From contig NZ_GL872413.1 of assembly GCF_000192225.1 (NCBI RefSeq), forward strand, positions 677,751 through 741,750: a DNA stretch of 64,000 nt. Direction: 5' to 3'. Within the stretch, counting starts at the first letter, position 1. Each line of letters starts with the position of its first letter. Below the pieces are notes generated by a model. It was not told the DNA's origin. It searched no databases and saw only the letters and a program-made list of their open reading frames with translations. This document shows, piece after piece, positions 8,721 through 18,117 of the stretch. Both the position numbers and the translations under genes were made by a program. This stretch comes from Capnocytophaga sp. oral taxon 338 str. F0234 (lineage in GTDB: Bacteria; Bacteroidota; Bacteroidia; Flavobacteriales; Flavobacteriaceae).

Positions 8721-9095
8721 ATGGGATTTTTAAAAGAATTCAAAGAATTTGCTGTAAAAGGCAATGTGATTGATTTGGCAATAGGGGTGATCATTGGGGG
8801 TGCTTTCGGAGCCATTGTTTCTTCTTTAGTTGCCGATGTGATTACACCACTGCTACTTACTCCAGCTTTCAAGGCTACAGGTGCTGAAAACTTGCAAGGA
8901 CTTGTTTGGAAAGGAGTAGCGTATGGAAAATTCTTAGCTGCCGTGATTAATTTCTTGTGTGTAGCTTTCGTATTGTTTATGTTGGTCAAAGGAATTAATA
9001 GGTTCAAGAAGAAAGAAGAGTCAGCCCCAGAGGCTCCAGCAGGACCTACCCAAGAGGAGCTTTTGACAGAAATCAGAGATCTACTGAAAAAATAG
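8721..9095 (+). CDS. mscL: large-conductance mechanosensitive channel MscL
   Basis: 124 residues. The N-terminal GFLKEFKEFAVKGNVIDLAI and TM1 (IGVIIGGAFGAIVSSLVADV) are hallmark MscL sequence. TM2 spans about residues 70-92, and the cytoplasmic tail ends in a charged helix (EELLTEIRDLLKK). The homopentamer opens under membrane tension to release solutes on hypo-osmotic shock. The ATG at 8721 is preferred over the TTG at 8715. It is followed by a strong terminator. Confidence 0.97.
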   Translation: MGFLKEFKEFAVKGNVIDLAIGVIIGGAFGAIVSSLVADVITPLLLTPAFKATGAENLQGLVWKGVAYGKFLAAVINFLCVAFVLFMLVKGINRFKKKEESAPEAPAGPTQEELLTEIRDLLKK

Positions 9096-9123
9096 TTCTT
9101 TATTAGTAAAATACGTAAGAATT

Positions 9124-9142
9124 GCCCTTCGTTGAGAAGGGC
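9124..9142 (+). terminator. terminator of mscL
   Basis: Stem GCCCTTC/GAAGGGC, loop GTTGA, then TATTTTTATT: a classic intrinsic terminator. Confidence 0.85.
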
Positions 9143-9186
9143 TATTTTTATTATAAATATTTTAGGTAGGTTTGGAAAAATAGCAC

Positions 9187-9194
9187 TACCTTTG
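9187..9194 (+). promoter_or_regulatory. -7 box of the sirtuin gene
   Basis: TACCTTTG implies an unusually long leader of about 120 nt before the ATG at 9319. No riboswitch is recognised in that leader. Confidence 0.45.
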
Positions 9195-9318
9195 CAGTGA
9201 ACAAAAGAGTTTTATTTCTTCAATAGATTAGGTATTACAATATAGTATAAATAACCCTAATATTATAAGAAGATAACTACAGAGGGTGATATTCTAGAAA
9301 AACTATTAAATAAAATAA

Positions 9319-9999
9319 ATGCAAAAAGTAGTTGTACTTACGGGTGCGGGAATTAGTGCCGAGAGTGGTATTAGTACTTTCCGTGATTCAGGAGGACTTT
9401 GGGAAGGTTATGATGTTAATGAGGTGGCTACTCCTGAAGGCTTCGCTGCGAATCCTACCTTAGTGTTGGATTTTTACAATGGGCTTCGCCGCCAGCTCAG
9501 GCAGGCGGTTCCTAATGAGGCTCATCGCCTATTGGCGCAATTAGAAAAACGATATCATGTAGTGATTATTACACAAAATGTGGATGACTTGCACGAGCGT
9601 GCAGGAAGTCATAACATTATTCACCTACATGGAGAACTACTTAAAAGTCGGGGAGTGGATGACCCTAACACCACTTTCCCTTGCCCAGGAGATATTCATC
9701 TGGGAGATAAAAGCCCCTCAGGAGCACAACTTCGCCCTCATATAGTATGGTTTGGCGAAGAAGTCCCCATGTTGGAAAAGGCTATTGCTGAGGTATATAC
9801 AGCAGATATACTAATGATTATAGGTACATCCCTACAGGTATATCCTGCAGCAGGTCTTATGGATTATGTTAAGGAAGGAACTCCTATTTTCTATATAGAC
9901 CCACATCCTTCCCTCCATAGTAAGGGAGATCTTACTGTAATAGCCCAAAAAGCCTCCACAGGGGTAGCAAAGGCAATTGAACTAATTAGGACTCCTTAA
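9319..9999 (+). CDS. cobB: NAD-dependent protein deacylase (Sir2/CobB-like)
   Basis: 226 residues, class III sirtuin layout. It has [15 protein letters not shown] (9-23), [13 protein letters not shown], the catalytic His in HLHGEL, and the NAD site [13 protein letters not shown]. The four zinc cysteines of the small domain are absent (only one Cys in TTFPCPGD), which I recall as common in Bacteroidota sirtuins. The acyl-pocket motif YxxR of desuccinylases reads YNGL (Y53, L56), with R57 and R58 following, so acid-acyl specificity may be changed. It ends in a 14-bp tail-to-tail overlap with hemE. Confidence 0.88.
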   Translation: MQKVVVLTGAGISAESGISTFRDSGGLWEGYDVNEVATPEGFAANPTLVLDFYNGLRRQLRQAVPNEAHRLLAQLEKRYHVVIITQNVDDLHERAGSHNIIHLHGELLKSRGVDDPNTTFPCPGDIHLGDKSPSGAQLRPHIVWFGEEVPMLEKAIAEVYTADILMIIGTSLQVYPAAGLMDYVKEGTPIFYIDPHPSLHSKGDLTVIAQKASTGVAKAIELIRTP

Positions 10000-11011
10000 A
10001 GCATTTTACAGCTTCTACAAAAGCACGGGCATTTTCAACGGGGACATTAGGGAGAATACCATGTCCAAGATTGGCTATATAGTGATCCTTACCAAAGGCT
10101 TGTATCATCCGGTGCGTTTTTTGACGTATTTGTTCAGGGGAAGCCAAGAGCCATGCAGGGTCAAGATTCCCTTGGAGTACCTTTTTGCCACCGGTGAGCC
10201 TGCGGGCTATCTGTGGATTACAAGTCCAATCCACGCCAAGAGCGGAAGCACAGCTCTTGCTCATCTGCTCAAGAGCAAACCAACAACCTTTAGCAAAAAT
10301 AATGGTGGGAGTAGGGGAGAGTGCCTCTAAAATCTGTAGAGTATATTGCCAGGAAAAATCCTGATAATCCTCAGGGGAAAGTACTCCTCCCCAACTATCA
10401 AAAAGTTGTAAAGCATCGGCACCGGCTTTTACTTTTTCTTTGAGATAGAGAATAGTAGTATTTGTAATCTTCTGTAATAAAGAATGTGCCAACTTAGGAT
10501 TAGAAAAGCAAAAGGATTTGGCTATGTCAAAAGTTTTAGACCCTTTTCCCTCTACAATATAGCAGAATATAGTCCAAGGAGCTCCTGCAAAACCTATTAA
10601 GGGAACCTCATCCATGAGTCGTTCTTTGGTAAGGTGAATGCCTTGCAGAACATATCCTAATGAATGAGAAATGTCAGGGATTTGTACCTTCTCTATATCC
10701 TTAGCCGAGCGAATAGGAGAGGGGAGAAAGGGACCTACCTGTTCTTTCATTTCTATTTCTATGCCCATTGCTTGAGGGACTACTAGAATATCACTGAAAA
10801 GTATAGCGGCATCTACCCCTACGATTTCCACAGGTTGGGTGGTAATCTCAGCTACCAATTCGGGAGTACGGCATCGGGTGAAAAAGTCATACTTATCACG
10901 CAAAGCCCTAAATTGGGGTAAATAACGCCCCGCCTGACGCATCATCCATACAGGAGGTCGCTCAGTAATTTCGCCTTTTAAGGCTCTTAAAAAAAGGTCA
11001 TTTTTTATCAT
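9986..11011 (-). CDS. hemE: uroporphyrinogen decarboxylase
   Basis: 341 residues. It converts uroporphyrinogen III to coproporphyrinogen III. Signature motifs are [16 protein letters not shown] near the N-terminus and [16 protein letters not shown] in the middle; the Asp binding the pyrrole NH groups lies in [11 protein letters not shown]. The start chosen is ATG at 11011, where [11 protein letters not shown] matches the family; the frame is open further upstream only because it overlaps hemD. The ATG lies inside the last codons of hemD (14-bp overlap), so translation is probably coupled. Confidence 0.96.
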   Translation of the reverse strand: MIKNDLFLRALKGEITERPPVWMMRQAGRYLPQFRALRDKYDFFTRCRTPELVAEITTQPVEIVGVDAAILFSDILVVPQAMGIEIEMKEQVGPFLPSPIRSAKDIEKVQIPDISHSLGYVLQGIHLTKERLMDEVPLIGFAGAPWTIFCYIVEGKGSKTFDIAKSFCFSNPKLAHSLLQKITNTTILYLKEKVKAGADALQLFDSWGGVLSPEDYQDFSWQYTLQILEALSPTPTIIFAKGCWFALEQMSKSCASALGVDWTCNPQIARRLTGGKKVLQGNLDPAWLLASPEQIRQKTHRMIQAFGKDHYIANLGHGILPNVPVENARAFVEAVKCFKES

Positions 11012-11675
11012 TCTTAGTTTTTTTAAATATATTAATACAACATTCCTGAACACTCTCAATGGTAGGAGTCTTAGCAAGATAACTATTTATCTCCTTTGGG
11101 AGTGCTTTTTGTGTAGTGCTCCCTATACAGAAAATGTGCTCATCCCTAAAGTGATTTACTTGCAAGAAACTCTCCACTGCTGAGGGACTGAAAAAGAGAA
11201 TGCCATCAAAAAGTTTTTCTACTTTTATGGGAGTGAGTAGGGTACGGTAAGTAAGGATCTCTTGAAACTTTATCTTATTCTTTTTCATTATATTAGGAAG
11301 CGTATCCAGGCGCCTGTCTCCACAGAAGAGAGTAAAGGAGGCTTCTTGGTATTGATCTATTAAATAAGAACCTAATTCATGAGCATATTCAAAAGAAGCG
11401 ATAACATTCCAATGATTATTCTTTAAGAGTTTCTTTGTTTTTTCTCCTACACAGAAGGCTTTTTTTGAGGAAATAATCTTATAAATAGGATTTTCTATTA
11501 AGGAGAGAAAAGCATTTTGGCTAGTGAAAAGGTAGAAATCAGAGGGCTGAAAAGGAGGAATATCCCTCTGAGGGATTATTTCTATGAAACTCATTGCCTC
11601 CACTGAGAATCCTGCTTGAGAAAAAAGCTGTATCTGGTAAGGGGATAATTGTTTGGTAGAGAGCAAATGAACCAT
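10998..11675 (-). CDS. hemD: uroporphyrinogen-III synthase
   Basis: 225 residues. The family diverges in sequence, but the pattern fits HemD: an N-terminal [19 protein letters not shown] (substrate cleft), [37 protein letters not shown] and [10 protein letters not shown]. It closes hydroxymethylbilane with inversion of ring D. It is the first gene of a two-gene operon with hemE, under a -7 box at 11690-11697. hemC is not adjacent. Confidence 0.88.
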   Translation of the reverse strand: MVHLLSTKQLSPYQIQLFSQAGFSVEAMSFIEIIPQRDIPPFQPSDFYLFTSQNAFLSLIENPIYKIISSKKAFCVGEKTKKLLKNNHWNVIASFEYAHELGSYLIDQYQEASFTLFCGDRRLDTLPNIMKKNKIKFQEILTYRTLLTPIKVEKLFDGILFFSPSAVESFLQVNHFRDEHIFCIGSTTQKALPKEINSYLAKTPTIESVQECCINIFKKTKNDKK

Positions 11676-11689
11676 ATAGTTTTTGAGGG

Positions 11690-11697
11690 CAAAAATA
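11690..11697 (-). promoter_or_regulatory. -7 box of hemD-hemE
   Basis: Minus-strand TATTTTTG, 14 nt before the hemD ATG. Confidence 0.5.
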
Positions 11698-11812
11698 ATA
11701 AATATTTATGAATTGTACGGAAGAGTTCATGCTTATTTAACAGTTTAAAGGTTGAAAAAATATTATTTATCAACAACATTTAAAAAAATATACAAATAAT
11801 CAATTAATTCCG

Positions 11813-11820
11813 TAACTTTG
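11813..11820 (+). promoter_or_regulatory. -7 box of the NlpC/P60 gene
   Basis: TAACTTTG, 19 nt before the ATG at 11840. Confidence 0.6.
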
Positions 11821-11839
11821 CACTTTAAAAAGTAAATCT

Positions 11840-12493
11840 ATGAAAAAAATATTCCTTCTTATATCAATTTTCTTCTTTGCTGCTGGAATAGGGCGGCAAG
11901 CAGAGGTGAAGTCACAGAACCGTCCAGATCGTCCCCTTGTGGATAATCCTTCTTATATGGAAGGAGGTAAGGATGAAGTGCTTATTGCAGCAACTGATTT
12001 TGGGAATATCTCCAGATATGAAAAAAGAGTGATAGATGAAGTAGGTGAGCAAAAGGGATTTAGAAGTTCTGGATACGCTAAGCCTAATATGGATGCTTTT
12101 TCAGGAGAAGAACGTATTGTAACACTTATTGACTCAGCATACTCTTATATAGGAACCCCTTATAAGGCAGCAGGGGCTACGCGTAGTGGTATGGATTGTT
12201 CGGGATTTGTCAGTACAGCATTTGGCGCCATAGATATAAACTTAAGTCGCTCCTCTACGGAAATGGCTACGCAAGGTAAGGATATTCCACTGAATCAAGC
12301 CACTGTGGGAGATTTACTTTTTTTCAAGACTACCCGTAAGCGCAATCGTATAAGTCATGTAGGGATTATTGTGGAGGCAGGAGATGATATCAAATTCATA
12401 CATGCCTCTACTTCACAAGGAGTTATGGTCTCAAGCCTTTCTGAACCTTATTGGCAACGTGCTTATACCAAAGCCAGTAGAGTACTTAAATAA
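11840..12493 (+). CDS. NlpC/P60 cell-wall endopeptidase
   Basis: 217 residues. A signal peptide (1-18) and a linker precede a C40 peptidase domain (about 95-217). The catalytic Cys is in SGMDCSGFVS, the His in ISHVGIIVE, and the third polar residue in KFIHAST. It should cleave the peptide stem of peptidoglycan, typically gamma-D-Glu to diamino acid. It lies 36 bp upstream of serS and may be co-transcribed. The domain call is secure; the exact bond cut is inferred. Confidence 0.88.
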   Translation: MKKIFLLISIFFFAAGIGRQAEVKSQNRPDRPLVDNPSYMEGGKDEVLIAATDFGNISRYEKRVIDEVGEQKGFRSSGYAKPNMDAFSGEERIVTLIDSAYSYIGTPYKAAGATRSGMDCSGFVSTAFGAIDINLSRSSTEMATQGKDIPLNQATVGDLLFFKTTRKRNRISHVGIIVEAGDDIKFIHASTSQGVMVSSLSEPYWQRAYTKASRVLK

Positions 12494-12529
12494 TTCTTTC
12501 TATAAAAATTACAACTTAAAACTAACAAA

Positions 12530-13801
12530 ATGTTACAAATCAGCTATATACGTGATAATAAAGATAAAGTAATTAATGGACTCAAAAAGCGTCATTTCTC
12601 TGAAATAGAACTTATTGAAAAATCTCTTGACTTAGATGAAAAACGTCGTGCTACTCAGGCGGAACTTGACCAAGTACTCGCCCAAAGCAATAAGCTATCT
12701 AAGGAAATAGGAGTTCTGATGAAGGAAGGGAAAAAGGAAGAAGCTCAGAAGGCTAAAGAAAAGACAGTTCAGTATAAGGAGCTGACAAAGAATCTTAGTA
12801 CAACACTTGATGAGGTAACTGAGCAACTTACTCAAATCCTTTATCGTATTCCTAATGTGCCTAATGAGATAGTCCCTCAAGGAAAATCAGCAGAGGATAA
12901 CCTTACGGTATTCCGATCTGGAGAAATTCCTCATTTGTTTGAAGGAGCGCTCCCTCACTGGGAATTAGCAAAAAAATATAATATTATTGATTTTGAGTTG
13001 GGAGTAAAACTCACAGGGGCAGGATTCCCTGTGTATAAGGGAAAAGGAGCCAAATTACAAAGAGCACTTATTTCTTATTTTCTGGATAAGAATACTTCTG
13101 CAGGATATCAGGAGTATCAAGTACCTCACATGGTTAACGAAGCATCAGGTTATGGTACAGGACAGCTTCCTGATAAGGAAGGACAGATGTATCACGTACA
13201 GCTTGATAACCTTTACCTTATTCCTACAGCAGAAGTGCCTGTAACCAATATTTTCCGTGATACACTTCTTTCAGAGAATGACTTACCTATATGTTGTACG
13301 GCTTATACTCCTTGTTTTCGTAGAGAAGCAGGTAGTTATGGGGCACATGTAAGAGGTCTCAATCGCTTGCATCAGTTTGATAAGGTGGAGATTGTTCGTA
13401 TAGAACATCCAGACCGTTCCTATCAAGCTCTTGACCAAATGATAGAGCATGTTAAGGGAATCTTAAACGAACTAAAACTCCCCTATCGTATCTTACGCCT
13501 CTGTGGAGGAGATTTGGGCTTTACCTCTGCTATTACCTATGATTTTGAGGTATATTCCACTGCACAAGAAAAATGGCTGGAAATTAGTTCTGTATCTAAC
13601 TTTGAGACCTTTCAAGCGAACCGACTTAAGCTCCGTTTTCGTAATGGTGAAGGAAAACCGCAGTTAGTACATACACTTAATGGTAGTTCACTTGCCTTAC
13701 CACGTGTATTGGCAGGTATTTTGGAAAATTATCAAACCCTCGAAGGAATTGTTATTCCAGAGGTATTACGTAAGTATACAGGGTTTGAGATTATTGATTA
13801 G
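12530..13801 (+). CDS. serS: seryl-tRNA synthetase
   Basis: 423 residues, normal length. The N-terminal antiparallel coiled coil (about 28-105), which contacts the tRNA-Ser variable arm, is followed by the class II catalytic core. Motif 2 reads CFRREAGSYGAHVRGLNRLH and motif 3 is SSLALPRVLAGILENYQ. It charges tRNA-Ser in the cytoplasm. It is followed by a bidirectional terminator. Confidence 0.98.
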   Translation: MLQISYIRDNKDKVINGLKKRHFSEIELIEKSLDLDEKRRATQAELDQVLAQSNKLSKEIGVLMKEGKKEEAQKAKEKTVQYKELTKNLSTTLDEVTEQLTQILYRIPNVPNEIVPQGKSAEDNLTVFRSGEIPHLFEGALPHWELAKKYNIIDFELGVKLTGAGFPVYKGKGAKLQRALISYFLDKNTSAGYQEYQVPHMVNEASGYGTGQLPDKEGQMYHVQLDNLYLIPTAEVPVTNIFRDTLLSENDLPICCTAYTPCFRREAGSYGAHVRGLNRLHQFDKVEIVRIEHPDRSYQALDQMIEHVKGILNELKLPYRILRLCGGDLGFTSAITYDFEVYSTAQEKWLEISSVSNFETFQANRLKLRFRNGEGKPQLVHTLNGSSLALPRVLAGILENYQTLEGIVIPEVLRKYTGFEIID

Positions 13802-13823
13802 CTTCATTTTGCATAGTTTTATA

Positions 13824-13859
13824 AAAAAGAGGTGAAACTTACGAATTTCACCTCTTTTT
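13824..13859. terminator. bidirectional terminator serS/gpmA
   Basis: Perfect 14-bp stem AAAAAGAGGTGAAA / TTTCACCTCTTTTT with an 8-nt loop, between converging serS and gpmA. It is A-rich on one arm and T-rich on the other, so it can act in both directions. Confidence 0.85.
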
Positions 13860-13920
13860 ATTTCTATAGAACAGGGATGGAAATACACCTGTTTTATTGG
13901 TATTTAATGAGTTATGGCAA

Positions 13921-14667
13921 TTATTTTGATTTTCCTTGATTGGCTACACTGTTAATAGCAGCAGCAATAGCATCTTGATCACCTAAGTAATAATGCTTGA
14001 TGGGCTTAAGGTCAGTATTAAGTTCATATACCAAAGGTACCCCTGTGGGGATGTTGAGTTTCAGGATTTCTGCCTCTGAGAGACTGTCCAAATACTGTAC
14101 TAAGGAACGTAAGCTATTTCCATGAGCAGCAATAATCACACTTTTCCCTTCTTTAATGGCAGGGGCAATATCACTAAACCAAAGGGGAAGCATACGATTA
14201 TAGCAATCCTTCAGGCTTTCTCCTGCTGTTTTTTCCTCTTTTGTTAAGCCATTATAACGGCGGTCATGTGAGGGGTGTCGCTTATCACTTTCTTCAAGTA
14301 AGGGAGGTTGTACATCATAGGAGCGCCTCCATAGGAGTACCTGATCTTCTCCATATTTAGCAGCAGTTTCTGCCTTGTTAAGCCCTTGTAAGGCACCATA
14401 ACTCTTTTCATTGAGTCGCCAACTCTTATAGGTGGGTATCCAAAGTTCACCCATTACCTCTAAAGCATTGTTAAGGGTCTTGATAGCCCTTTTAAGCACA
14501 GAAGTATAAGCTATATCAAAAAGGAATCCTTCTTCTTTAAGAATACGTCCTGCCTCACGTGCCTCTTGAACTCCTTGCTCGGTGAGGTCTACATCTTGCC
14601 ATCCTGTGAATAGGTTAAGCTTATTCCACTCACTTTGTCCATGGCGCAAAAGTACTACTTTATACAT
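13921..14667 (-). CDS. gpmA: 2,3-bisphosphoglycerate-dependent phosphoglycerate mutase
   Basis: 248 residues, the family length. The phospho-histidine motif is [10 protein letters not shown] at the N-terminus. [15 protein letters not shown], the [11 protein letters not shown] substrate loop and the second catalytic His in [12 protein letters not shown] are all present. It interconverts 3- and 2-phosphoglycerate in glycolysis. It has its own -7 box (14715-14722). Confidence 0.97.
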   Translation of the reverse strand: MYKVVLLRHGQSEWNKLNLFTGWQDVDLTEQGVQEAREAGRILKEEGFLFDIAYTSVLKRAIKTLNNALEVMGELWIPTYKSWRLNEKSYGALQGLNKAETAAKYGEDQVLLWRRSYDVQPPLLEESDKRHPSHDRRYNGLTKEEKTAGESLKDCYNRMLPLWFSDIAPAIKEGKSVIIAAHGNSLRSLVQYLDSLSEAEILKLNIPTGVPLVYELNTDLKPIKHYYLGDQDAIAAAINSVANQGKSK

Positions 14668-14714
14668 ATTATATGGAATTAATAAGTTATTTTATAAATA
14701 TTGGTTTAAAAAGA

Positions 14715-14722
14715 CAAAGTTA
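14715..14722 (-). promoter_or_regulatory. -7 box of gpmA
   Basis: Minus-strand TAACTTTG, 48 nt before the ATG. Confidence 0.5.
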
Positions 14723-14742
14723 CAAAAAAAATATGGGATTCC

Positions 14743-15525
14743 TTAAAAATCTTTCTTTTTTATTTTTCTTAATATCATACAGATGATACCCGTAACCCAG
14801 AGGCAAAGAGAACCTAAGGAAGTCATAATCCCTGTTGTAGAACCAAAAAAAGACTTGAAAAAAGCACTAGTATACCCCATAAGAGCAGAGATATCCAATT
14901 TCAGAAGAATGAGAATACGAGAAAGATCTATAGGGTTTGCCAGAATCATTACTAAGGAGAAAGTATCCAAAGGATATTGGCGAAATACCATGAAACAGAT
15001 AAGGAATATACCATCAAATATCACAGCCATAAATAACCATGTGAAGATAGCTAAACTGAAGCCTTTAATCTTATTTTCATGATAAAGTCCGATAAGATAG
15101 GAAAAACCTACAAAAATAAAACTTAAGAATACTCCTGTGATAATGAGCATAATAAAGTTAAATATTTCTGAGGAAAGAAATAATCCATAGAGTAAGAAAG
15201 GAATTCCCAGTCCTATGATAAGGCTTAGGGAAAGAGATAAGGAAATTCCTAAATATTGTCCTAAAAAAATATGCTTTCTTGGAATAGGCTGCGCCAATAG
15301 AAGCTCTATGAATTCTCGAGCATTATAATAGTACATAATTCCAAATACAGTAGAAATTAACGGAATAAGAATGATAATCACATTCATTAATGTAATAATT
15401 GATTTGGAAAGATCATTGTTGAGGAAGAGCAGTATACTACTAAGGAGAAGGTAGAACCCAAAGTAAAAATAGGTCCAGCTGCTACGGATAAGGTCAAAGA
15501 AAGTATATCGGATAATTTTAATCAT
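14743..15525 (-). CDS. nosY: NosY-type ABC permease
   Basis: 260 residues with six hydrophobic segments of the ABC-2 type. It overlaps the start of its membrane anchor by 8 bp with the end of nosF. In nos clusters NosFY with NosD forms an ABC machine for maturing the copper-sulfide CuZ site of nitrous oxide reductase. It is the last gene of the leftward operon. The symbol rests mainly on position, since ABC-2 permeases diverge strongly. Confidence 0.8.
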   Translation of the reverse strand: MIKIIRYTFFDLIRSSWTYFYFGFYLLLSSILLFLNNDLSKSIITLMNVIIILIPLISTVFGIMYYYNAREFIELLLAQPIPRKHIFLGQYLGISLSLSLSLIIGLGIPFLLYGLFLSSEIFNFIMLIITGVFLSFIFVGFSYLIGLYHENKIKGFSLAIFTWLFMAVIFDGIFLICFMVFRQYPLDTFSLVMILANPIDLSRILILLKLDISALMGYTSAFFKSFFGSTTGIMTSLGSLCLWVTGIICMILRKIKKKDF

Positions 15526-16228
15526 ATTTTTCGTTTTTTAAAAGTTCAGCAATAGCTTCTTGAAAGTTTGCTTTGCCTGTTGTGGTAAGGAGTTCTTGAG
15601 GAGTACCTCTGAAATAGATATTTCCTTCCAAGATAAATAGAATCTCATTGGAAAGTTCCTCTATAAAGCTTAGAATATGAGAGGTAATAAGGATGGTTTT
15701 TCCTTTTTCTTTCTCTTTTAAAATGAGTCTCTTCAAAGCCAAAATAGCAATAGGGTCAAGCCCAGAGGTGGGTTCATCTAATACTAAGTAAGGTACATCT
15801 ACCATAAAGGTGAGGATAAGGTTTACCTTTTGCTTAGTCCCTCCAGAGAGGTTCCCCAGAGGCTTATTAAGGTGCTTTTGTAAGCCAAAAAGTTCTATGA
15901 GTTCTTGGTCATTACAAGGGAGCTTCTTGATATTTTTAATCATGGTGATAAGCTCTTTTACCTTAAGGTTATTAGGGAAGTTAGCAATCTGAGGCAAGTA
16001 GGAGATTTGTTCTCTGTAAGTCCATTGTCCCTTAATGGACTTACCATTAAAGAGAATATCTCCTTTTGTGGGGACTACCATGCCTAAAAAGCTCTTCATT
16101 AGGGTTGTTTTCCCAGATCCGTTAGGCCCCAGGATAGCAATAATACCCCCATCTTTAATAGTGAAGCTTACGCCTTTGAGCACTTCTAATTTACCATATT
16201 TCTTATGTACATCTTTAAATTCGATCAT
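15518..16228 (-). CDS. nosF: NosF-type ABC transporter ATPase
   Basis: 236 residues. Walker A is LGPNGSGKTTLM, the signature is NLSGGTKQKVNL, Walker B is YLVLDEPTSGLDP, and the switch His is in ILITSHI. It pairs with NosY (8-bp gene overlap) and follows nosD, so it should energise NosDFY in maturation of nitrous oxide reductase. It is cytoplasmic and membrane-associated. Confidence 0.9.
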   Translation of the reverse strand: MIEFKDVHKKYGKLEVLKGVSFTIKDGGIIAILGPNGSGKTTLMKSFLGMVVPTKGDILFNGKSIKGQWTYREQISYLPQIANFPNNLKVKELITMIKNIKKLPCNDQELIELFGLQKHLNKPLGNLSGGTKQKVNLILTFMVDVPYLVLDEPTSGLDPIAILALKRLILKEKEKGKTILITSHILSFIEELSNEILFILEGNIYFRGTPQELLTTTGKANFQEAIAELLKNEKYD

Positions 16229-16261
16229 ATCTGTAGGTGTAGGGAATGAGTGGAATAAATA

Positions 16262-17506
16262 TTATTTTTTTCCTCTAACAAAAGGTTGCATACGAGGAGA
16301 TTCATCTATAAGGTTTTCAGGAGTAAATGCAGGGGCTACTTTCTCAGAGAAATTCATAATATCAATGAACAAACTACGTAATAACACGATGCTCTCAGGA
16401 GTTCGGTTACTGATATAGGAAAAGAGTTTCACAGGGCGATAAGGAACATCGCCTACGCCATCTTTGTTTAGATCATAACCTGTATAATCGCTCCAATAGT
16501 TGTTGCGAAACTTGTTGTCATTCACATTGTTATCATAAGCTACGTCAAAGGTATTGTTCAAGAAGTTATTATCCCAGAAATCGTTCTGGTAACAGCCACC
16601 AAGGATGCGAATACCCCACCCATTTCTGGTAAAGGTATTCTCACTATATTTCATACGGGTACAGTTCTCTCCATTAATACCAATAGTATTACGATAGAAG
16701 GTATTCCCTATAAGTTCGGAATCATAGAGTTCTTTTAGGAGTATGCCATAGGAAGAAGCTCCCCAATTATCTTTGAAAATATTCTCGGTCATCTTCACTC
16801 GTTTGGAGAACATTACGGCTGCGCCAGCTCCATTTCTGGCAAACTTATTTTTATGATATTCGTTATCATTGGAGAACATAAAATGCAGCCCATAACGAAG
16901 GTTACCATGGCAGTAATTCCCTTCAATATAGGACTTGGAGGAGAATTCAATATAAATGCCATCACGGCAATTAGCAGCCTCGTTTCCAAGGATGTTAATA
17001 TTATTACAACTCCAAAGATGAATAGCATTACCTGAGTTATATTGTTCTTTAGCGTTGGAAGAAACCTTATTATTCTTTATAGTACCATCTTTTCCTTTGA
17101 GAAGCATGATTCCAAAGCAAACATGTTCTAATATGTTATCTTCTATTAGAAAATTCTTACTTTTATCTATGCGAATAGCGGCTTGTTCATCGGTAGCTCT
17201 GAAGGGTACGTTAGCTATGCGAAAGCCTTTAATAGTTACCTTATCGGCATGTACTTTTAAAATATTTCCTTTGAATTGACCATTGATAAAGGGTCTGTCC
17301 TTACCAAGAAGTGTAAGAGGCTTATCTATAAGAACGTCATTTTCATTGTAGGTACCTTTCTCTACAAGGATAGTATCATTCTCCTTAGCAGAAGCAATAG
17401 CCTTGGCAATACTATGGAAAGAGCATTCAGGACATACTCGTATGGTTTGTGCCTTCAAAAAAGGAGAAAAGCAAATAAGAAAAGGGAATAGTATTTTTTT
17501 TAGCAT
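16262..17506 (-). CDS. nosD: nitrous oxide reductase maturation protein NosD
   Basis: 414 residues. A signal peptide (1-19, ending LKAQ) precedes repeated right-handed beta-helix (CASH) turns, seen as N-rich repeats such as IRIDKSKNFLIEDNILEHV, GTIKNNKV and KMTENIFKDN. NosD is the periplasmic partner of NosFY in CuZ assembly. The C-terminal tail is basic and typical of Bacteroidota versions. It lies between nosL and nosF on the same strand. Confidence 0.93.
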   Translation of the reverse strand: MLKKILFPFLICFSPFLKAQTIRVCPECSFHSIAKAIASAKENDTILVEKGTYNENDVLIDKPLTLLGKDRPFINGQFKGNILKVHADKVTIKGFRIANVPFRATDEQAAIRIDKSKNFLIEDNILEHVCFGIMLLKGKDGTIKNNKVSSNAKEQYNSGNAIHLWSCNNINILGNEAANCRDGIYIEFSSKSYIEGNYCHGNLRYGLHFMFSNDNEYHKNKFARNGAGAAVMFSKRVKMTENIFKDNWGASSYGILLKELYDSELIGNTFYRNTIGINGENCTRMKYSENTFTRNGWGIRILGGCYQNDFWDNNFLNNTFDVAYDNNVNDNKFRNNYWSDYTGYDLNKDGVGDVPYRPVKLFSYISNRTPESIVLLRSLFIDIMNFSEKVAPAFTPENLIDESPRMQPFVRGKK

Positions 17507-17529
17507 AGTTTTAAGTGAGGGTCAATATA

Positions 17530-17991
17530 TTAGTGCTCATGCATATTATGATGTCCTTCAGTGTGTTGGTGAGATTCGAATTTGGCTTTAATGCCTTGCC
17601 AATCATATAAATCACCTCCTTTTTCTTCTTGAATTTTTTGGGCTTCTTCACGGGAAGAAAAAGCAGCTAAGTGTGCTCCCATTGGGCTTTCTATCTCTTT
17701 AGAGATAAGGTAAGTAGCCTTAGTTGCATCAATAAGATTGCCTTCGTGAAGATAGTCACATACCAAGTATAAGGCTACTTTGTCCTCTTGAGGAGCTTGA
17801 AGCATACATTCTATAGCATCATACTTAAAGGCTTTGGATTTCTGGGTAACTACTTCGGAAGCAAATTGTGGACTTACAATGGTCATTTTACAGAAAGCAC
17901 ATTCTTCCTTACCATAGTCAATAGGTTCTGCTTTTGGAGAACAAGCAACCATGAGAAAAGCAGAACTTAAGAATAAAAATACTTTTTTCAT
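17530..17991 (-). CDS. nosL: copper chaperone NosL (lipoprotein)
   Basis: 153 residues. It has a lipoprotein signal with lipobox MVAC (Cys17). The Cu(I)-binding motif CAFCKM follows in YGKEECAFCKMTIVSPQFASEV. NosL delivers copper to apo-NosZ at the outer face of the membrane or in the periplasm. It ends with a His-rich tail (HQHTEGHHNMHEH), which may bind metal. A hairpin at 18058-18106 separates it from the upstream gene. Confidence 0.93.
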   Translation of the reverse strand: MKKVFLFLSSAFLMVACSPKAEPIDYGKEECAFCKMTIVSPQFASEVVTQKSKAFKYDAIECMLQAPQEDKVALYLVCDYLHEGNLIDATKATYLISKEIESPMGAHLAAFSSREEAQKIQEEKGGDLYDWQGIKAKFESHQHTEGHHNMHEH

Positions 17992-18057
17992 TTTTTTTAG
18001 TAGATTAGTTAATGTATTGTAGATAAGGTGGTTAGTTTTGTATTCTAAGATAAATAA

Positions 18058-18106
18058 AAAATCATCTTAGCCTTGAAGGAATTCCTCTTGAAGCCAAGAT
18101 GATTTT
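18058..18106 (-). terminator. intra-operon hairpin before nosL
   Basis: ATCATCTT (18061-18068) pairs with AAGATGAT (18096-18103), extended by A/T pairs; on the minus strand it ends in TTTTTTATTT. It could be a partial terminator lowering nosLDFY relative to nosZ, or a stabiliser of upstream mRNA. Confidence 0.6.
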
Positions 18107-18117
18107 CTTTAAAAAGA

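Noticed and set aside
8687-9007. Minus-strand frame opposite mscL
   Set aside because: It is antisense to a textbook MscL; its low-complexity composition arises from the opposite-strand codons.
6851-11675. Single haem operon hemB-hemD-hemE
   Set aside because: A terminator follows hemB, several plus-strand genes lie between, and hemD has its own -7 box, so these are separate units.
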